Positions 45,273 through 58,793 are shown, counted from the first letter of the stretch. The stretch: DNA of 64,000 nt from Sweltsa coloradensis (GCA_024449915.1 JAMZAV010000051.1:1736001-1800000), one strand, 5' to 3'. Numbers and translations are program-made. The notes: generated from the letters alone by a model not told the origin.

Positions 45273-48200
45273 GTAAGTTGAAGTGTTTACTTTTCTGTGT
45301 ATAAGCTAGGCTTAGGCCTAGGGGCTAGCCATAGCTAGGCGTAGCCTTGGCCAAGCCAAACCCAAAAGCTCATGGCTTCAGAACAAGGTCACACACAGTT
45401 GGGTTTGAAAAGACCTTAGGTCCTTTAGTCCTAGGTAGGTTGCTTGAGTAGGGTAGGCCTAGGCCAACGCCTAGGCATGCCCTAGAGTCAGGCAAGCTTA
45501 GCCTATGGCCTAGGCCAAGACCTTTCCAGACAAATTCACATGACCCATTGAGGTCTAATAAGATCCTAGGCTAGGCCTAGCCCCTATGATGTAGCCTAGC
45601 CTTTACAATTTAGCCCTAGTTTAGTTTTATTTAGGTTGGCCTATCTTATAAATGAGCTAGGCCTAGGCTAGCCTAGCTGGTAAGAGTTCACATAGGCCTA
45701 CAGGTACTTCTGTACTTGGCGGGTCCCAACTTTTTAACACTTTTTTTTACCAAAAAACACTGAAAAACACCTGTAAATTATGTGTAACTTGTAAGCAAAG
45801 GTTTTTATGACAAAATTAACACATCCACATGTTTCATAATGAAATCAAAGTTATGAGTAGCGTCGATTGACGCTGTGTTGGCCTATGCTTTGTGAATTTA
45901 TGGACTACGCCTAGGGTCAGTCCAATGACCCAACGTCTCTAACGTCGGATCACCGAACCCCTACCCGCCTCCAAAGTACATGTGACCAGATAGCGATTTG
46001 TTGAAATGTTCTACTAAAGTTTGGTTTATGTCAAATTGTTAATCACTTGTTCCTGAACAGATATATAGTCTCCAAATTGATATCCGCCGGATAGAAGACG
46101 AGATAATAACATCGTCATTTATTTCGTCACTTTTCAACTTTTGACAGATAAACAACTTTCTGAAAAACCACGATCTATGGAAACGAGTGTAAAACCTATT
46201 AAAATGTCAAAGGGAAGGGAGAAATTACCATTATTGAGTGTATTATTGTTGTGGCTACAATATTAACACAACAGAAACATGTTTTTACTTGCAGGAAAGC
46301 CTAAATTATACCAAAACAACTGACGTTCGGCTATTGGGCCGCGTTCGTTAAATCCGATCAGTCGCTCCGCCGCCATTGAAACTCCATGTTAATCCTGAAA
46401 ATTCATTTTGGCTGGATTGAAATTCAATAGCAATTAGACTATTAAACTTACATAAAAGTTAAACACATGAATAAATAAAATGGAACCCTGTTGTTAGTTT
46501 CACACGTTGCATTTTAGCTTTTATTTGTAAATTACGTAATTTTCGGCCGTGATGTCGCCATCTTGAGCCGATCGGCTTGGGATGCGTCGGGCGTTCGGTT
46601 ATTGGTCCCGTAGCTTTTCTGAAAGTACTTCGACTTTCGAGTTTGATTATCGACTACACAGAGCATTTATGATTGGCCGAGATGTTTTAAATCAACCAAT
46701 GAGGTATAAGGAAGCCTACAAACCAAACCCCAGTCGCCTGACGTCATAATTGGATGTAAATAGAAGTGTTTGTAGACACGGCGGTACGATTTTCTGCTAA
46801 AGGTGTTCGCTCATTGGGTACTTGACCCTAGCTGCCGAGACGTTTTTTTGGGTGTTTTTATACCCCTAGATGGCCTGAACAGCGATCTGAGCAAAAGGTA
46901 GACGAAGGGAAGAGGCAACCGGAAGACAGTGTACACATGAAACATCATTCAAATCATCATTAAAAATATATTAATAAATTACTAATTATCGATTGTTAAA
47001 CTTTTTAGTGATGTTGATTATAATTATGTACGTATCACTAATAATAATTTAACTTAGGATTGCGCGTTTACAATCGTGGTTGTTTCTACGCTCGGGTTTC
47101 CGCGCATCACGCCTGTCATACTATCGTGCTTTTTAATAAAAACGTCTCGCAGGGTCTTCTCTTAACTTTTTCGTATGTTTTTCTCGGCGATATCACTAAC
47201 ATTACACGAAAACCAACATTTTATTTTCTCTAACTATTAACAGTTAACACAACAAATGACACAACACTTTCACAAATAATTTTTAATTTCGTACACGGGC
47301 TTCAAGAACGAGGAACTACACAACTGACTACACAAGGATGTGTCTACAGACTGAAGATATTCCTATTTCCTACAAACCAAGTCGCATCTGTGAACCTGTA
47401 CCGTCATAAAATCATTTGTGAAATTGCAGTTTGTGCCGCCTTACAGAGGGTAGGTCCAAGCAAAGTGCCATAAATGTGGCTGTTTCCGGCTTAGCTGACC
47501 TTCGGAGAAAACCCTTGTCGTTACGCCTGTCATTGCCCTCAACTTTCTGTGTCGGTAGAAGTGGGTGGGTGTTTGTAATCGGTAGCCCTATTGATTGATT
47601 TATAAATAAGTGTCCCCTCCTAAGAAAATATAATTTAGGCCTAGTCTCCATCCCGAGTACAGGTAAAATAATAAAGTGTAAAACCAAATTTTTGAATTTT
47701 TACACATTTCTAAAATATTATCAAAATTACAACAAATATGCAGCAGCACTTCGCGGACCGGTAGCAATTACTCCGCGGACCGGTGCCGGTCCGCGGACCA
47801 CCGGTTGGGAACCACTGCCCTAGAGTATACTCAAAGCTAGAGTGGCAGGCGGCAACATGCATCAAACAATATTTTCTTTGAAATACTGCGAGGACCGCGG
47901 CCCGCAAAAAATCAACTCTTACATAATTTAATTAGTAAATTTACGTTTTTCGAAGATTTTTTTAAATGATTTCGTTTTTTCCGGAATACCGGACATTTCA
48001 CTACTTTTGCGAAATTCCTGGAAGACATTTTCAAGTTGAAAAAAGGGGACATGTCTGGACGTCTGGTAACCCTATAAATTATGATATAAATAGACAATAA
48101 ATATGGTCATGAAGTTCAGTTTCAATACAGTTCATGAATCATGATGAATTACAGTTTCATAACCTTGAGTCTAAACTAAACTAAATTACTGTATAGGCCT

Positions 48201-51200
48201 ACTAGGTTATCAACTAAATATTTGTTTATGGAGTAATATGCTTTTGAGATAAGGAACTTTTTTAACGAGTATTTAAAACTGTCCAATGAGCCTATGTTTT
48301 TTAGTTCAGTTGGTGGTTTATTAAACTGTTTTATGTGTGTAGGTCTATAATCAGAGTTTGTTTGAGTTGAAGATCGGCAAAATTTAACATGGGATTTGTT
48401 GCGGTGGAGAATTGGTTACGAAATAAAAACCTAGGTCGAGAATTGAATCGATACAGCCTTCTATTGTTAGTTGATTGGACCAAAAGTTTAAATATCCGGA
48501 TATGTTTTGGTACACTGCCCTGAACAGCCTCATTCGCCGGAACGTTTTGTGACATTCCCCAATAATGTCTGAGATACAATGCCTGAAATACAGTAGGCCT
48601 AAAACGTAGAACAAATTATTGGTTAAGGACAAAAGGTGGTCGAGAACTGAAATGAAACATAAAATGATGAATAATGAAACTAAAATGGTGTTTCTAGGCG
48701 TCAGCGGTCGAAGTAGAAATACTTTGAAGTTTTATCAATCAGTTCAGTTTGTGTTGTGTTAATCAGTTTGTGATCGGGTTTAAATGGGACTAGACATAGG
48801 CCTAATTATCTGGCCGTAAAAACTTCAAATATCAAAAAAGCATTAGGGCATCCGGTTCAGGAGACATTTAACGTTCCCCGCTACAAATTCCAAGGTATCA
48901 CCATGTTAGTCAAATAACGGGGTATGTTAAGTTGGCAATGGCTAGTTTACACATTCAGTTTCAAAATGGTGTATTGTATGCCTATCATGCATCATCTTCT
49001 TCTTTTCATATGCCCCCAATCGGCCTACTCGGCCATCATATGTTGTCGTGTTGTTCAATAGAGACAGGATTCCGTTTTTACATGTGTCACATCATCTGGT
49101 ATCGCGTCAAACTCAGACTTAGTCCTTTCACAACTGAATAGATGTCGTCGATTCTGTTCTTCCTTACCGCACAAGCTGCACATGCTTGACTAGCTTATAT
49201 TGGTGTTGTAGAAATAAATAGAAAACAAACCTTGTGGACCTTTCTTCTGCTGTCGGGCGGGCAGATCCTATTTGTTGGTTTGTTGACAGTTGACACATTG
49301 TTTTGTTTTGAACAGAATTCAATTTGTTGTCTTCATAGCTCGGTTGGTTAGATAGAGCACTGCCCGGACAGCAGAAGTCCCGGGATCAATCCCCAATTTA
49401 GGTGTTAGGGCATTATCAGATGACAGTTAAATTCCAGTGTCTGTAGGTGAAGATAGCAGGTAGGTACCGGTAACTTAGGCTAGGGTATTAACATTATTCA
49501 CTTAAGATGTAGGCCTAGGTTACAGTCTATTACTAGTATGATAAATATATGACATGATCATGTAAAGGCTATCTATTGTATATTTAGGTTCTAGTCAAGG
49601 GTTGACTTGGGGGTGGGGGGAGAAACTACCTCGTACGGAAAATATCTAGGTAGGCCCCCTGACAAACCTCAAATGCCAGAGGCAAAAAAATTTGCATTAT
49701 TTTGTCCGGCAATCTGAGGTATTATTTTGTGATTAATATGCCGAGCATGCCCCGATAGGCACCAAGATTCAACTAGGCCTTACATTAAACCTTCGCTAAA
49801 GGTAGGGCTACTTTTACATTTTATATGCATACCGCTACTCAAGTGATTAGTCTGAGCTGTGCTCGTGTAAGTAATTTCCATTGTAAGACAAATAGCCTAT
49901 ATCCTGAATAAAATTATTTGATACATTTCAGGGGATGGGTGGGTTGTTAGCAGAGGCCCCCAACCGGGATATTCCCTGTAAAAAGTTCCTTTCCGGGAAC
50001 TTTTTAGGAAACACATTCCACTTCCAAGTTCCAACATCAGGATCTTATAACTTTAAAAGTTACCATTTTTTGGGAACTTCTAACAAACTTAAGACAAAGT
50101 CAATTGCATTTATTTATTCTATTTATTGTTCTATTGAAAACAAAACACTGTTCAATTAGGCCTAGTCTGGTTCTTCTGAGAATGGGTAGGTATGCCTACC
50201 CTTTTAGATTTGACTTTTTGTAATCTACAAATTCTGATCACTGTAGATCTTATAAAAATTAGATAGTTTCTTTTGGGGCACAGAACTTGTACCGGTACTA
50301 AGTTCTTTATATTTAAAGAGGAATGGTGATAGGCTCCTATGACTTAGTTTTGTTTTTTAAAGATGCAACTTCACTTTTCGAAGTTCCTTCGGGGACTTTT
50401 CTTATTTCTGAAGACGGACATTTTGAGAAAAGTGCTTGGACTCGATGAGCATTTTGTAGTTGCTGTTGAAGTGCTAACTTGTACCAAATACTAGTGGCAT
50501 GGTAGCACAGACCTTGGCTACTTCTGATAAAGTTATCTGTTGCCCTGAGCGCAAGCATATTCTAATGTCATCAGACCTTGGGCTTTAACAAGGCTTGTTG
50601 ATTCATTGTACCATACAAAGCCATTATGTAGGTATTTCAACACTACATGTTTTATCTACTTCAAGGCACAAAGTAATTAATTAGGATTATCAGAATGTTT
50701 TCTTTTTTACAGAATTTGAGTTATTCTGGCTATCAAGGTGGTCAACCCCCTACTGGGTACCCTGGCGGTCAGCCAGGTCAGGGATACCCCCAAGGTCAAC
50801 CAGCCCAAGGCTATCCACCAGGAAGCTATCCGGGAGGAGCTCAGCAGGGGTATCCGGGACAAAACCCTCAAATGGGAGCATACGGACAACCCATGCCACA
50901 ACATGGTAAGCCTTTATAATAGCCACTCAACTCCCACTCTGATATTCCAAACTGTTCATATTTCCCCCATCCCTGCTTGAAGATAGTCTACTTACAGTAA
51001 GAGTAGTGTAGGCCCTAATGTTTACTGTATGACGCAGGTGGGTATCAGCCTCAACCAGCCCAGGGTATGGGTGGGTTCCCGGGTGGTTTCCCTGGTGGTG
51101 GACATCCCGGAGGACAACCAGGAGTCAGCCCGGAAGTCCAGCAGTGGTTCTCTACGGTTGATCGGGACCGCTCGGGGAAAATATCGGCAAAGGAACTTCA

Positions 51201-54200
51201 AGCAGCACTTGTTAATGGACAGGGGAAGAATTTTAGTGACACTGCGTGTTCCCTTATGATTGGTACGTATTATGTCCATAGGCACATTTTCTTCTTAATT
51301 AATAATAATTTATTACAATAATGTAGCCATCAAATCTTGAGAATCATGAAAGTAGATTTAAGGCCTTGGATTGGAAATTATAGATTGAGGCCTACTATAT
51401 CTAACAGATATATCAACTTAATTGAGTGTTCTTTGATTGACTGCAAGATACAATTTTGGGCATCTTGTGTAGCCTATTAAATGCTTGGTGGTGCTTAAAG
51501 GGGTATTCACCAGCTAAACTAACTAAAATATGCTAATTACCAAGAAGGGGTATGATTTCAGAATGCATATTTTTGCATGCTTTTTTACTTTAGTACTATA
51601 TATCTGTGCAATTTCAAGACCGGATGCTGTGAAGGGCCATTTTAGATTAGTACGATGCTCAAGTATATGTGGAACAAAAAATAAACCGGTTGAAGCCGAT
51701 TTGAGAAATTACCCAAAACGTAATTTTTTCAAATTTCAGGATCAAAAAAATTAAAAATATGTGTAAAATGAAAATCACAGTTCGGCCTACAAGATATAAT
51801 TTTTTAACCAGTTCAGTGTATTCTCCGCGTTAGTTTACTCAGTGGCTCACAGATAGCAACAGATGTGAATAGATTTTTTCATTGGTTGGCCGAAGAAACT
51901 CCACCTTTTTCGGGCGGAGTTTTGGGAGAGGTGTGTTACACAATGCTGTCAACATCTCGTAATCGTGTTTATTGATGTTTATTGATATTGACGGTATTAT
52001 TGATAGTTTCTAGTTAGAATTATTTCAGTGATGTTTAAAGTGAAAATGAATTTGATAGTAATACTGTGTTTACTGTAAGTGTCAGTCAGTGAAGGAGAGT
52101 CTGGTTTTCTGGAAATCATAGTAGTTCCATTGCTGATTATTCAGATAATGACGCGATTATTGTCGTGTAACAAGCAGGCTGATCTTATGTAGGTGGGCCT
52201 AGACCACAGGTTCCATTCATTGAATTGCCAGTGCTAAATCAACAGGAGATAAGTTTATAAGTTTATTGAACTAGAGATGTCAAAGAGCTCATTGGAGTAA
52301 TTACACGCTCAGCTTTCGCTCCTTGGCCGTGAAATAAAGTAGCCACTATGGGGGAAGCTAGCGCAGAAGAACTCGCTACTGAAGTGGTTAAACTGCCATT
52401 TTAGAGTAGGTAGTATTATACCATAGTTTATGTGGTAAAAAATAGTTTTTGGGGCTATACTATACTTGGCCTATTCTATTATGTTCTGTTGCCTGTTGGT
52501 AATTGCTTATTAACATTGTTGACTGGCTTTTGTGCAGTATTTGAATTTTATATGATGGTTCAATGCAATACTGAGAAAAGAGTAAAGAAGCACAGAAAAA
52601 TCAAATGTCAAATCAGACGGGGAAAATGTTAAAAGTGTGATTTTTATAAATATTTCTTCAAATGAACGCTATCCAAAAACACTGCAGGTAGGCCTAGATT
52701 TTTAGATTTCAAATTACCTTCCAGAGTTTGTCAAGATTGAAGTATTTTTTTGTTCTGTAGAGAGTAAACAAAAATCTAAGTAAACCACTAGCTTTTTCTC
52801 GGTGTTGTAAATTGTAATGCCGTCCACTGTAGCACATGCAATTAGGGCGCTGGTCCGAAGCGTATGGCTCTACGAGGACGTGGGTTCAAATCCTGTATAA
52901 GGCATATTTTTTTTTGTAATCGTCCTTCATCCTTATCTATCAGCACTCATCGTCTCAAATTGCCTTAACTAGTGCATTAATTTGAGACGTTTCGCAATAA
53001 AAATAGAAATAATCAAATCTCCACGTTGTAAAGTTGAAAAAATTGATCTGTATTTTGCCAAAATTCCATCAAAATAATCATTCTTCTGTTGAACAATTGA
53101 TCCCAGGAAACTAAATTTAGAACATGTTTAACTTCTTTGAAAGAAACAATTGGGAAATCAAATGAGGATCTTGATGGTGTAGGTCTAGGCCAGGGGTCGG
53201 CAACCTTTTGTAACGTGGGTGCCAAATTTAAGTTTAAACTTGTAACTATAATGTTCACGTGCATATACAGGAATACATGACAAAATTGTCATTAATTGAT
53301 GATTTTCCGGAAATTCGCGCACAAAAAAATATCATTGGAATATCCTACTACGAGATTACAAATTTTACTTTTTGGAAAATATTTGAACTTTTTTGATAGG
53401 CTGTTTTGAAAATTCAATTTTTTGCAGAATGATTTCCATTGTTTGATCGCGCACAAAACTGTTGTCTTTTTGCCCTGAAGGCATTTGTTAAATTATTTGA
53501 GATGTATGATAATGCCTGCTAAGATCCAAAACTTTCCCTGCTCTGAGCTACCTATAACAACACAATGAAGAAGTAAATCGCCATTCAGGAATTCAATTTC
53601 TCCAAAAGCTTTTAAAAGACTGATCAATGGCCTAATGCAGTTTGGGCAACGCTAGAGTTTACAATCGTGATTAGTTGTCATTACACAAGTTATCATCAGA
53701 GATTTTGACACCAATCCGTTAATTGAACTATAATAAATATACTAAAATGTTACATCTTGGCCATGGCACGTTCCACAGAGAATCGCTTTGAGCGGGGCAC
53801 GCGTGCCACAGGTTGCTGATCCCTGGTCTAGACCATGGTTCATGAGTCTGGAAGTTGCAGAAACATTTGGTCACCTGTTCTGCACATCTTACCCGCAATA
53901 TTGATTGCAGGTTTGTTTGACCATGATAAAAGTGGCACCATTGATGTAAATGAATTCCAACAGCTGTACAATTACATTAACGAGTGGCTGTCTGCATTCC
54001 GCACGTACGACCGAGACCAGTCGGGACACATTGAGGAGAACGAGTTGTCTCAAGGTTAGTGATGATTGACTCTTTCTAGTGTTCAACTACTAGAATTAAG
54101 TTTATACTAAGTGCGGTTAGTACCCGAGTACCAATGGACAGTTGTCTACTACGCCGTATGGCCAAACATAACCTTCCTAATAACATACACCCATATTGAT

Positions 54201-57200
54201 GATCTATGATCGATATGGTTGCTGTTCGATGTGAATTTGAATATCGATAATCGCGCATGGGCAATCAATACGATTATTGATCAATAAATGTTGATGTATT
54301 TTGTGTCAATTGATAATCGAATTTAAATGATACTTTCTTGCATGCGAGACAGACCGCAGACCTTTTGAGAGTGTATCCTCTTATGTGTTTTCTTTGCCCA
54401 ACTGCTCTAAACAGGTTTACTGTTTTTTTGTCTTACTAAAGAAGACAGAATATAGGAGAAATATGATAACAAGTGTGAACCGATACGGAAGTTCTGTGCA
54501 GGTGGTGGCAGGGTAGGTGGCATGCATTGACCTTGAGTGACGTACAATATTGGTTACGGTGAGGCGAGATGTTGACGCGATGTCCACGTGTGTTCTCAAA
54601 TTACCACCTGACTAATTAATAAAAAGTTCTTTGAACTAAACTCTTAAGTAATTTTACCAACTTTGCACATATGTGTGTAAAAGCCAGAATGGCTCCACCC
54701 CAACTTAAAAAGAAGTGCTTTTGCTCTATAGTGAAAAGTTCTTTTTTTGCCCGCATTTTTGGCTTACTACAAGCATCATGCATTTTCTGGTAGAGAGAGA
54801 GAGAGAGAGACTGAAAAGACAAGTTGCAACTAATGTGGATGATTTACTTCCTATTATATTCCGCCTACTACAAAATTCGTAGAAAATAAACAATGTACTT
54901 TAAACATGCATGTATAATTTAATTTATATGCCTTTTTCATTATCAATGACCATATTTATTTCTGTCAGTTTTTAGCATTACCTAATTGAATGTGAATAAC
55001 CTTTTATGCCAAATGCTCTGTTTTCATAATAAATCATATAAATATGAACGTAGCAAATATGTAATGTTTTCAATCGCTTTCATATGGTGGGTTTTTATCT
55101 TTCAGCTCTTCAACAAATGGGTTTCCGTTTTTCTGCTGAATTCATAAAGTTCCTGGTGGCACGAAGTGATTTACACAGCCACAAACAAGTATCTGTTGAC
55201 CAGTTTATTGTCATGTGTGTACAACTACAAAAATTCACAGGTAAATATTGGGCCAGATCTTCTGGCCTCCCTATCTTTCTCTTCCTTGCCTCTCATTTAC
55301 CACATTTAGCAATTTCTCGGGGGCTATTCTTTACATATACTATATATATTAGGATATATAGGTTAATAATATTATCAATATCATATAATAAAGATATAAT
55401 CAGTAGGGCAGCCTCTCTCGTTGACACGGGTCTTGGTTCAAATCCAGGGTAAGACATGGTTCTTTTGTCGCCCAAGCACCAGAGTCTAGGAGAGAAGCCC
55501 CCTCACTGGTTGTACTGTTTTGTGATTTTCCACCCTTCCTATCTCTAACCTACTCTCTTAGAATGAATGAAGAGGCACCCTGGCCCAACAACAGCAGGAG
55601 GGGAAGCTTTTCTCGTGCTGCCAAGGGTCCTGGTAGTCATGAATGTTTTGTCTCCCGAGCACTAGAGTTGGGAGGGAAGCCCCCTTACTGGTTGTGATGA
55701 TGGTGTGGCTCAGTACAAATGGTGTGAAGTAACCTTGCTGATGATGACAACAACAACATGCATGCAGAATTTACTTCTTGCATGGCATGGCCCTACCACA
55801 GGTTTGGTTATGTGTGAGTTTTGTTTGTATGTACGTAGTTAGCTGATTGTTAGTGGCCACCATCCATCCGCCTGATGAGTCCCAGAAGGATGAAATGCGT
55901 CGTGGATTAAGGTAACAAACAACTTTAAATTAGCTGCAGTCATCATCAGTAGGTGAAAAGTGTTCTCTATTCTTTCCCAACCTGTCAACCTTTCTCCAAT
56001 CTAAACTAGTTGGCCTTTTCCACATTTCAAACATAATTGTATTATATTATTATATTATATTTATTATAGATAGTTATATTTGTAGACTATTTATAGTATC
56101 ATTTTCTCCTATAGCTCATTGTGATGGCCAAAATCTATTTTTCACATGGTGCAAGTGACAAGTCCTTGCTTCTTCAAATTGACTTCTATTCCCATTGGTA
56201 GAGTTTGTTTAAATTTTAAAATAACTCTAAAATTTAATCATTTCTGTAATTTTCAATTGGGTACGGCCGTACGGTAGGCTGTTTTTGCACAATTTATAAA
56301 ATGACGATTTTCTCCCCTGCAATATCGATATACCAAGGCAATTTTCTTGCCTATCTCTTTAAAGAATGGCCTGCTATAAATATAAATGATGTTGCATCTG
56401 ATACCATTTCAGGTGTCACTGATGTTAAAAGTAATTTATGAGGCACATCAGTGATCTGGAACATGGCAATTGGAAAGGTACGGCAATAATGGCAATGATA
56501 CAAATTACTGCCCTAGTCAAATGTCATTGCATGCATTGCCTTTATCTAGTAATGCGATGTCCATATATTTTATTTTAGTTCCGGATTTCGGTTAGGAGGA
56601 TATATGCTTTTTTGGCAATTTTATTTTTTCTGGACCATCTTTACTCTTTAGTCACTCTTCAACACGTGCGTCGCGTTCCTTAAACTATTCCCCCAAAATG
56701 TAGTGCGTTCCCTGGAACGTGTTCATTTAAAAAGTTCTGTCCCAAAGTATGCTGTTAAAGTACATTTAACTTTGGGGCTACAGCAGAAGTCAAAACTCGA
56801 TAGTTAGGCTTATAGAACTTCGTTGGTAGTGTAGCTCAATGTGAAAATCCTGATCGATAATCGGTGATAGGCATATTGAAATATATCGTCATAATAATCA
56901 CACAAGACAACTTATAACTACAACTCCCTGAGCCTTACCGATGGGCCGGGCCGAGGCTCGCTAGAGTGACAACGGAACGGAGCGCGTGTACGCTGGCGGC
57001 AGTGGGCGCAAAGTTCTACTTACAGCAGCCATTGGCTACTTGTGCATCATCTGACACCCAATCACAGTTAATGCGACAGCCAGGCATTTTTAAGCATGAG
57101 GAAAACGTCAATATTACTACAAATTTAAATCGAAAATCATATCAAAATATTAGGGCTATTTATTGATTATCGTATCTGATTAAAAAATGGTATTCATTAT

Positions 57201-58610
57201 CAATCAGCAAACCCTAATTTTAATGAGTGTCCTATGCGAGCTACCGTGAAGTGATTGTGTGATTGTCGTGCAGATCTATGGAACCCAATCAAACACGTCA
57301 ATTGAATTTTAATACCGTCTGCTTATAATGCAACAGACAGTGTATTTATTTTATTTAGTTAAATTGCAATCTTAGAACTACCCTACTTTATTTTTTCCAT
57401 ATAGATAGTGTCATTTAATTATATTTTTGGAAAAGTAACTAGGCTACATAGTAATTCTATTACATTTTATCTAAAATAGGACTAATTTGGAGCCTAATCA
57501 CTACACTTAAATAGTAGGCCAATTTATGCGGGTCTGGAATGTAGTCCCTACTCTGCTTACGTATGCTGATGCCTATCTTCTAGGGCTGTGCAAACCTTTT
57601 TTTTCCGAACCGAACCTTACAAAAAAAAACTCAAACCTCAAACCAAACCTTAAAAAAAAAATGTTTCCATTTCATGAAAAATGGTTTAACAGGCCTAGGC
57701 CTAACTGTTGATCAGGTTGAGGTTCCTCGTCCTCAACGTTGTTGTTAGGAAAGACCTGCAGAGCCTAGGTTTAGCGTATGCCTAGAGCTGCCACGCATTG
57801 TAGGCTTCGCATAGGTGCAGGGCTAGGAACGAACTTCTTGTTCGTCTTCACTCGATGCGATAATAGGCCTAGAGTGTGATCTTGATCTGGTTCGCTAGAA
57901 AAACTAGGCGTAGGACTACGCATATTAGTGAAAGGGATAGATTCTCTTATAAACGGATTAAACTGGCTAATAGTAGGCCTAGTTGCCGTCAGCTCAGTCG
58001 CCGTCGAAGTTGACTGGGCTTCCATTTCTTGCAAATTCTCATCTTCCAATTCTTCGGCAGCCAGATTTACGAAATAACTGCGTAGGTTTGTTGTTTCAAT
58101 ACATTTCCGACTCTTCCTTTTAGTTTATTGTATATTACGCGTCACGTTTATTAAGTCTAGTTATTAGATTACAAATACATGAAACAAAAGAATACAATTT
58201 ACATCAAATCATTCAATGAAAACGTCAAATGAAATAGGCGTAGTCTAGTACATAATAATGCCGTCGGTTTGGCTTTGGCGTTTTGGCGTGCGATAAATAT
58301 GGAACTATTGATTTTACTCTCAAAAGTCGTCAGTTTAAACCAGTGTGACCAACATTCAAATTTTTATTTCCAAATGGCGGGAGGTTCGAGTTCGGTTCAA
58401 AATTCAAACCGGTTCACACAGCCCTACTATCTTTTGTTTGTCATGACTCATGACAGGTTTAATAAAACAAAAGTGAGTCGTGATTTCAGTAACTGAATGG
58501 TGCTTTGTTGTTTTACAGAGGCATTCCGGAGCCATGATAAGGAGATGAAAGGGATAATCTCCATTTCATTCGAAGACTTCCTCAGCGTAGCATTAAGCTG
58601 TTCTGTTTAA
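45261..58610 (+). CDS. PEF1: Peflin-like penta-EF-hand protein, six exons, 266 aa
   Basis: Exons: 45261-45272, 50713-50905, 51038-51262, 53911-54054, 55106-55240, 58519-58610. All splice sites are GT-AG. Intron 1 is phase 0 and the others phase 1. The joined frame gives 266 residues (human peflin is 284). Residues 1-100 are a Gly/Pro/Gln/Tyr-rich repeat domain (GYPGGQPGQGYPQGQP type), the peflin hallmark. EF1 loop 110-121 (DRDRSGKISAKE), EF2 147-158 (DHDKSGTIDVNE) and EF3 177-188 (DRDQSGHIEENE) are canonical. EF4 and EF5 are degenerate, and EF5 is the dimerisation hand of the family. In vertebrates peflin dimerises with ALG-2 and, in a Ca2+-dependent way, tunes COPII ER export with the CUL3-KLHL12 ligase. 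The same role is inferred here. Sorcin or grancalcin are less likely because their N-terminal domains are shorter. Confidence 0.9.
46320..46760. promoter_or_regulatory. CCAAT- and YY1-like motif cluster in peflin intron 1
   Basis: A GC-richer stretch has CCGCCATTGAAA and CGCCATCTTGAG (YY1-like) and several CCAAT/ATTGG boxes (46594-46710). It looks like a TATA-less promoter, but I found no exon that could belong to it. It could be an alternative promoter or a transposon-borne one. Confidence 0.25.
47740..47822 (-). repeat. hAT-like terminus
   Basis: On the - strand it starts CAGTGGTTCCCAACCGG and continues with repeated GGTCCGCGGACCGG palindromic words. This start is common to widespread hAT families. 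The other end was not located within peflin intron 1. Confidence 0.5.
47945..48078 (-). repeat. DNA-transposon terminus-like segment
   Basis: On the - strand it begins TAGGGTTACCAGACGTCC and continues through a tract rich in GTCCCCTTTTT to a CCGG-rich patch. A similar arrangement occurs at 22280-22435. Confidence 0.4.
49328..49410 (+). repeat. tRNA-like SINE head
   Basis: ATAGCTCGGTTGGTTAGA (A-box region), an anticodon-arm-like CACTGCCCGGACAGCAG and CCCGGGATCAATCCCC (degenerate B box) have the order and spacing of a tRNA head. The stems are imperfect, so a functional tRNA gene is unlikely. Confidence 0.5.
50713..50905 (+). CDS. PEF1: Peflin exon 2 (repeat domain)
   Basis: Preceded by TTCTTTTTTACAG and followed by GTAAGC. 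Encodes residues 5-68, with short tandem GYPxGQP-type repeats. Ends in phase 1. Confidence 0.88.
51038..51262 (+). CDS. PEF1: Peflin exon 3 (Gly/Pro end, EF1)
   Basis: Acceptor GACGCAG, donor GTACGT. Encodes residues 69-143: the last Gly/Pro-rich repeats and the complete EF1 loop (DRDRSGKISAKE), ending in the entering helix of EF2. Confidence 0.9.
52818..53015 (+). repeat. tRNA-headed SINE sharing tail with the 5S SINE
   Basis: The head has GTGGGTTCAAATCC (B box) and GGCGCTGGTCCGAAG. The tail TTATCTATCAGCACTCATCG and GTGCATTAATTTGAGACG matches the end of the 5S-headed element at 6160-6235. It lies in peflin intron 3. Confidence 0.65.
53191..53825. mobile_element. Nonautonomous hAT element, 635 bp, peflin intron 3
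   Basis: The ends are CAGGGGTCGGCAACC and GGTTGCTGATCCCTG. Target duplications GTCTAGGC (53183-53190) and GTCTAGAC (53826-53833) match at 7 of 8 positions. There is no transposase. It ends 85 bp before peflin exon 4. Confidence 0.8.
53911..54054 (+). CDS. PEF1: Peflin exon 4 (EF2, EF3)
   Basis: Acceptor ATTGATTGCAG, donor GTTAGT. Encodes residues 145-191 with the EF2 and EF3 loops, both with canonical D-x-D-x-S-G-x-I-x-x-x-E spacing. Confidence 0.9.
54792..54812. repeat. (GA)n microsatellite
   Basis: A short GAGA tract in peflin intron 4. No other signal nearby. Confidence 0.8.
55106..55240 (+). CDS. PEF1: Peflin exon 5 (degenerate EF4)
   Basis: Acceptor TTTTTATCTTTCAG, donor GTAAAT. Encodes residues 193-236. 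The fourth hand lacks a full Ca2+ loop (RSDLHSHKQVSVDQ), as usual for the family. Confidence 0.88.
55395..55760 (+). repeat. SINE with a duplicated body
   Basis: A B-box-like TGGTTCAAATCCAGGG is followed by a body block (CACCAGAGTCTAGGAGAGAA, then CCCCCTCACTGGTTGT) that recurs about 190 bp later with changes (CACTAGAGTTGGGAGGGAA). The element lies in peflin intron 5, 150 bp past exon 5. Confidence 0.5.
57581..58426. mobile_element. Nonautonomous hAT element, 846 bp, peflin intron 5
   Basis: The ends are TAGGGCTGTGCAAACC and GGTTCACACAGCCCTA. Target duplications CTATCTTC (57573-57580) and CTATCTTT (58427-58434) match at 7 of 8 positions. The interior has no transposase. Its right end is 92 bp before peflin exon 6. 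Confidence 0.82.
58519..58610 (+). CDS. PEF1: Peflin exon 6 (EF5) and stop
   Basis: Acceptor TTGTTTTACAG. Encodes residues 238-266 (AFRSHDKEMKGIISISFEDF then LSVALSCSV) and TAA at 58608-58610. EF5 is noncanonical and expected to mediate dimerisation. Confidence 0.88.
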
Positions 58611-58793
58611 AGGTTACCATATATCTTCAGTATATCACGGCAAAACGGTGGCAGTTTTCTTGAGAAAACAAATCATTTTGTATCATGTTTAGAGACTGGG
58701 TGATGTCCACATTTCACTTTGCAGGCACAGCATAGCAAACCCCCCATTCCTCTTTTTAGTGTTTGTGTTGTTTATGAAATTAGGTTATATAAT

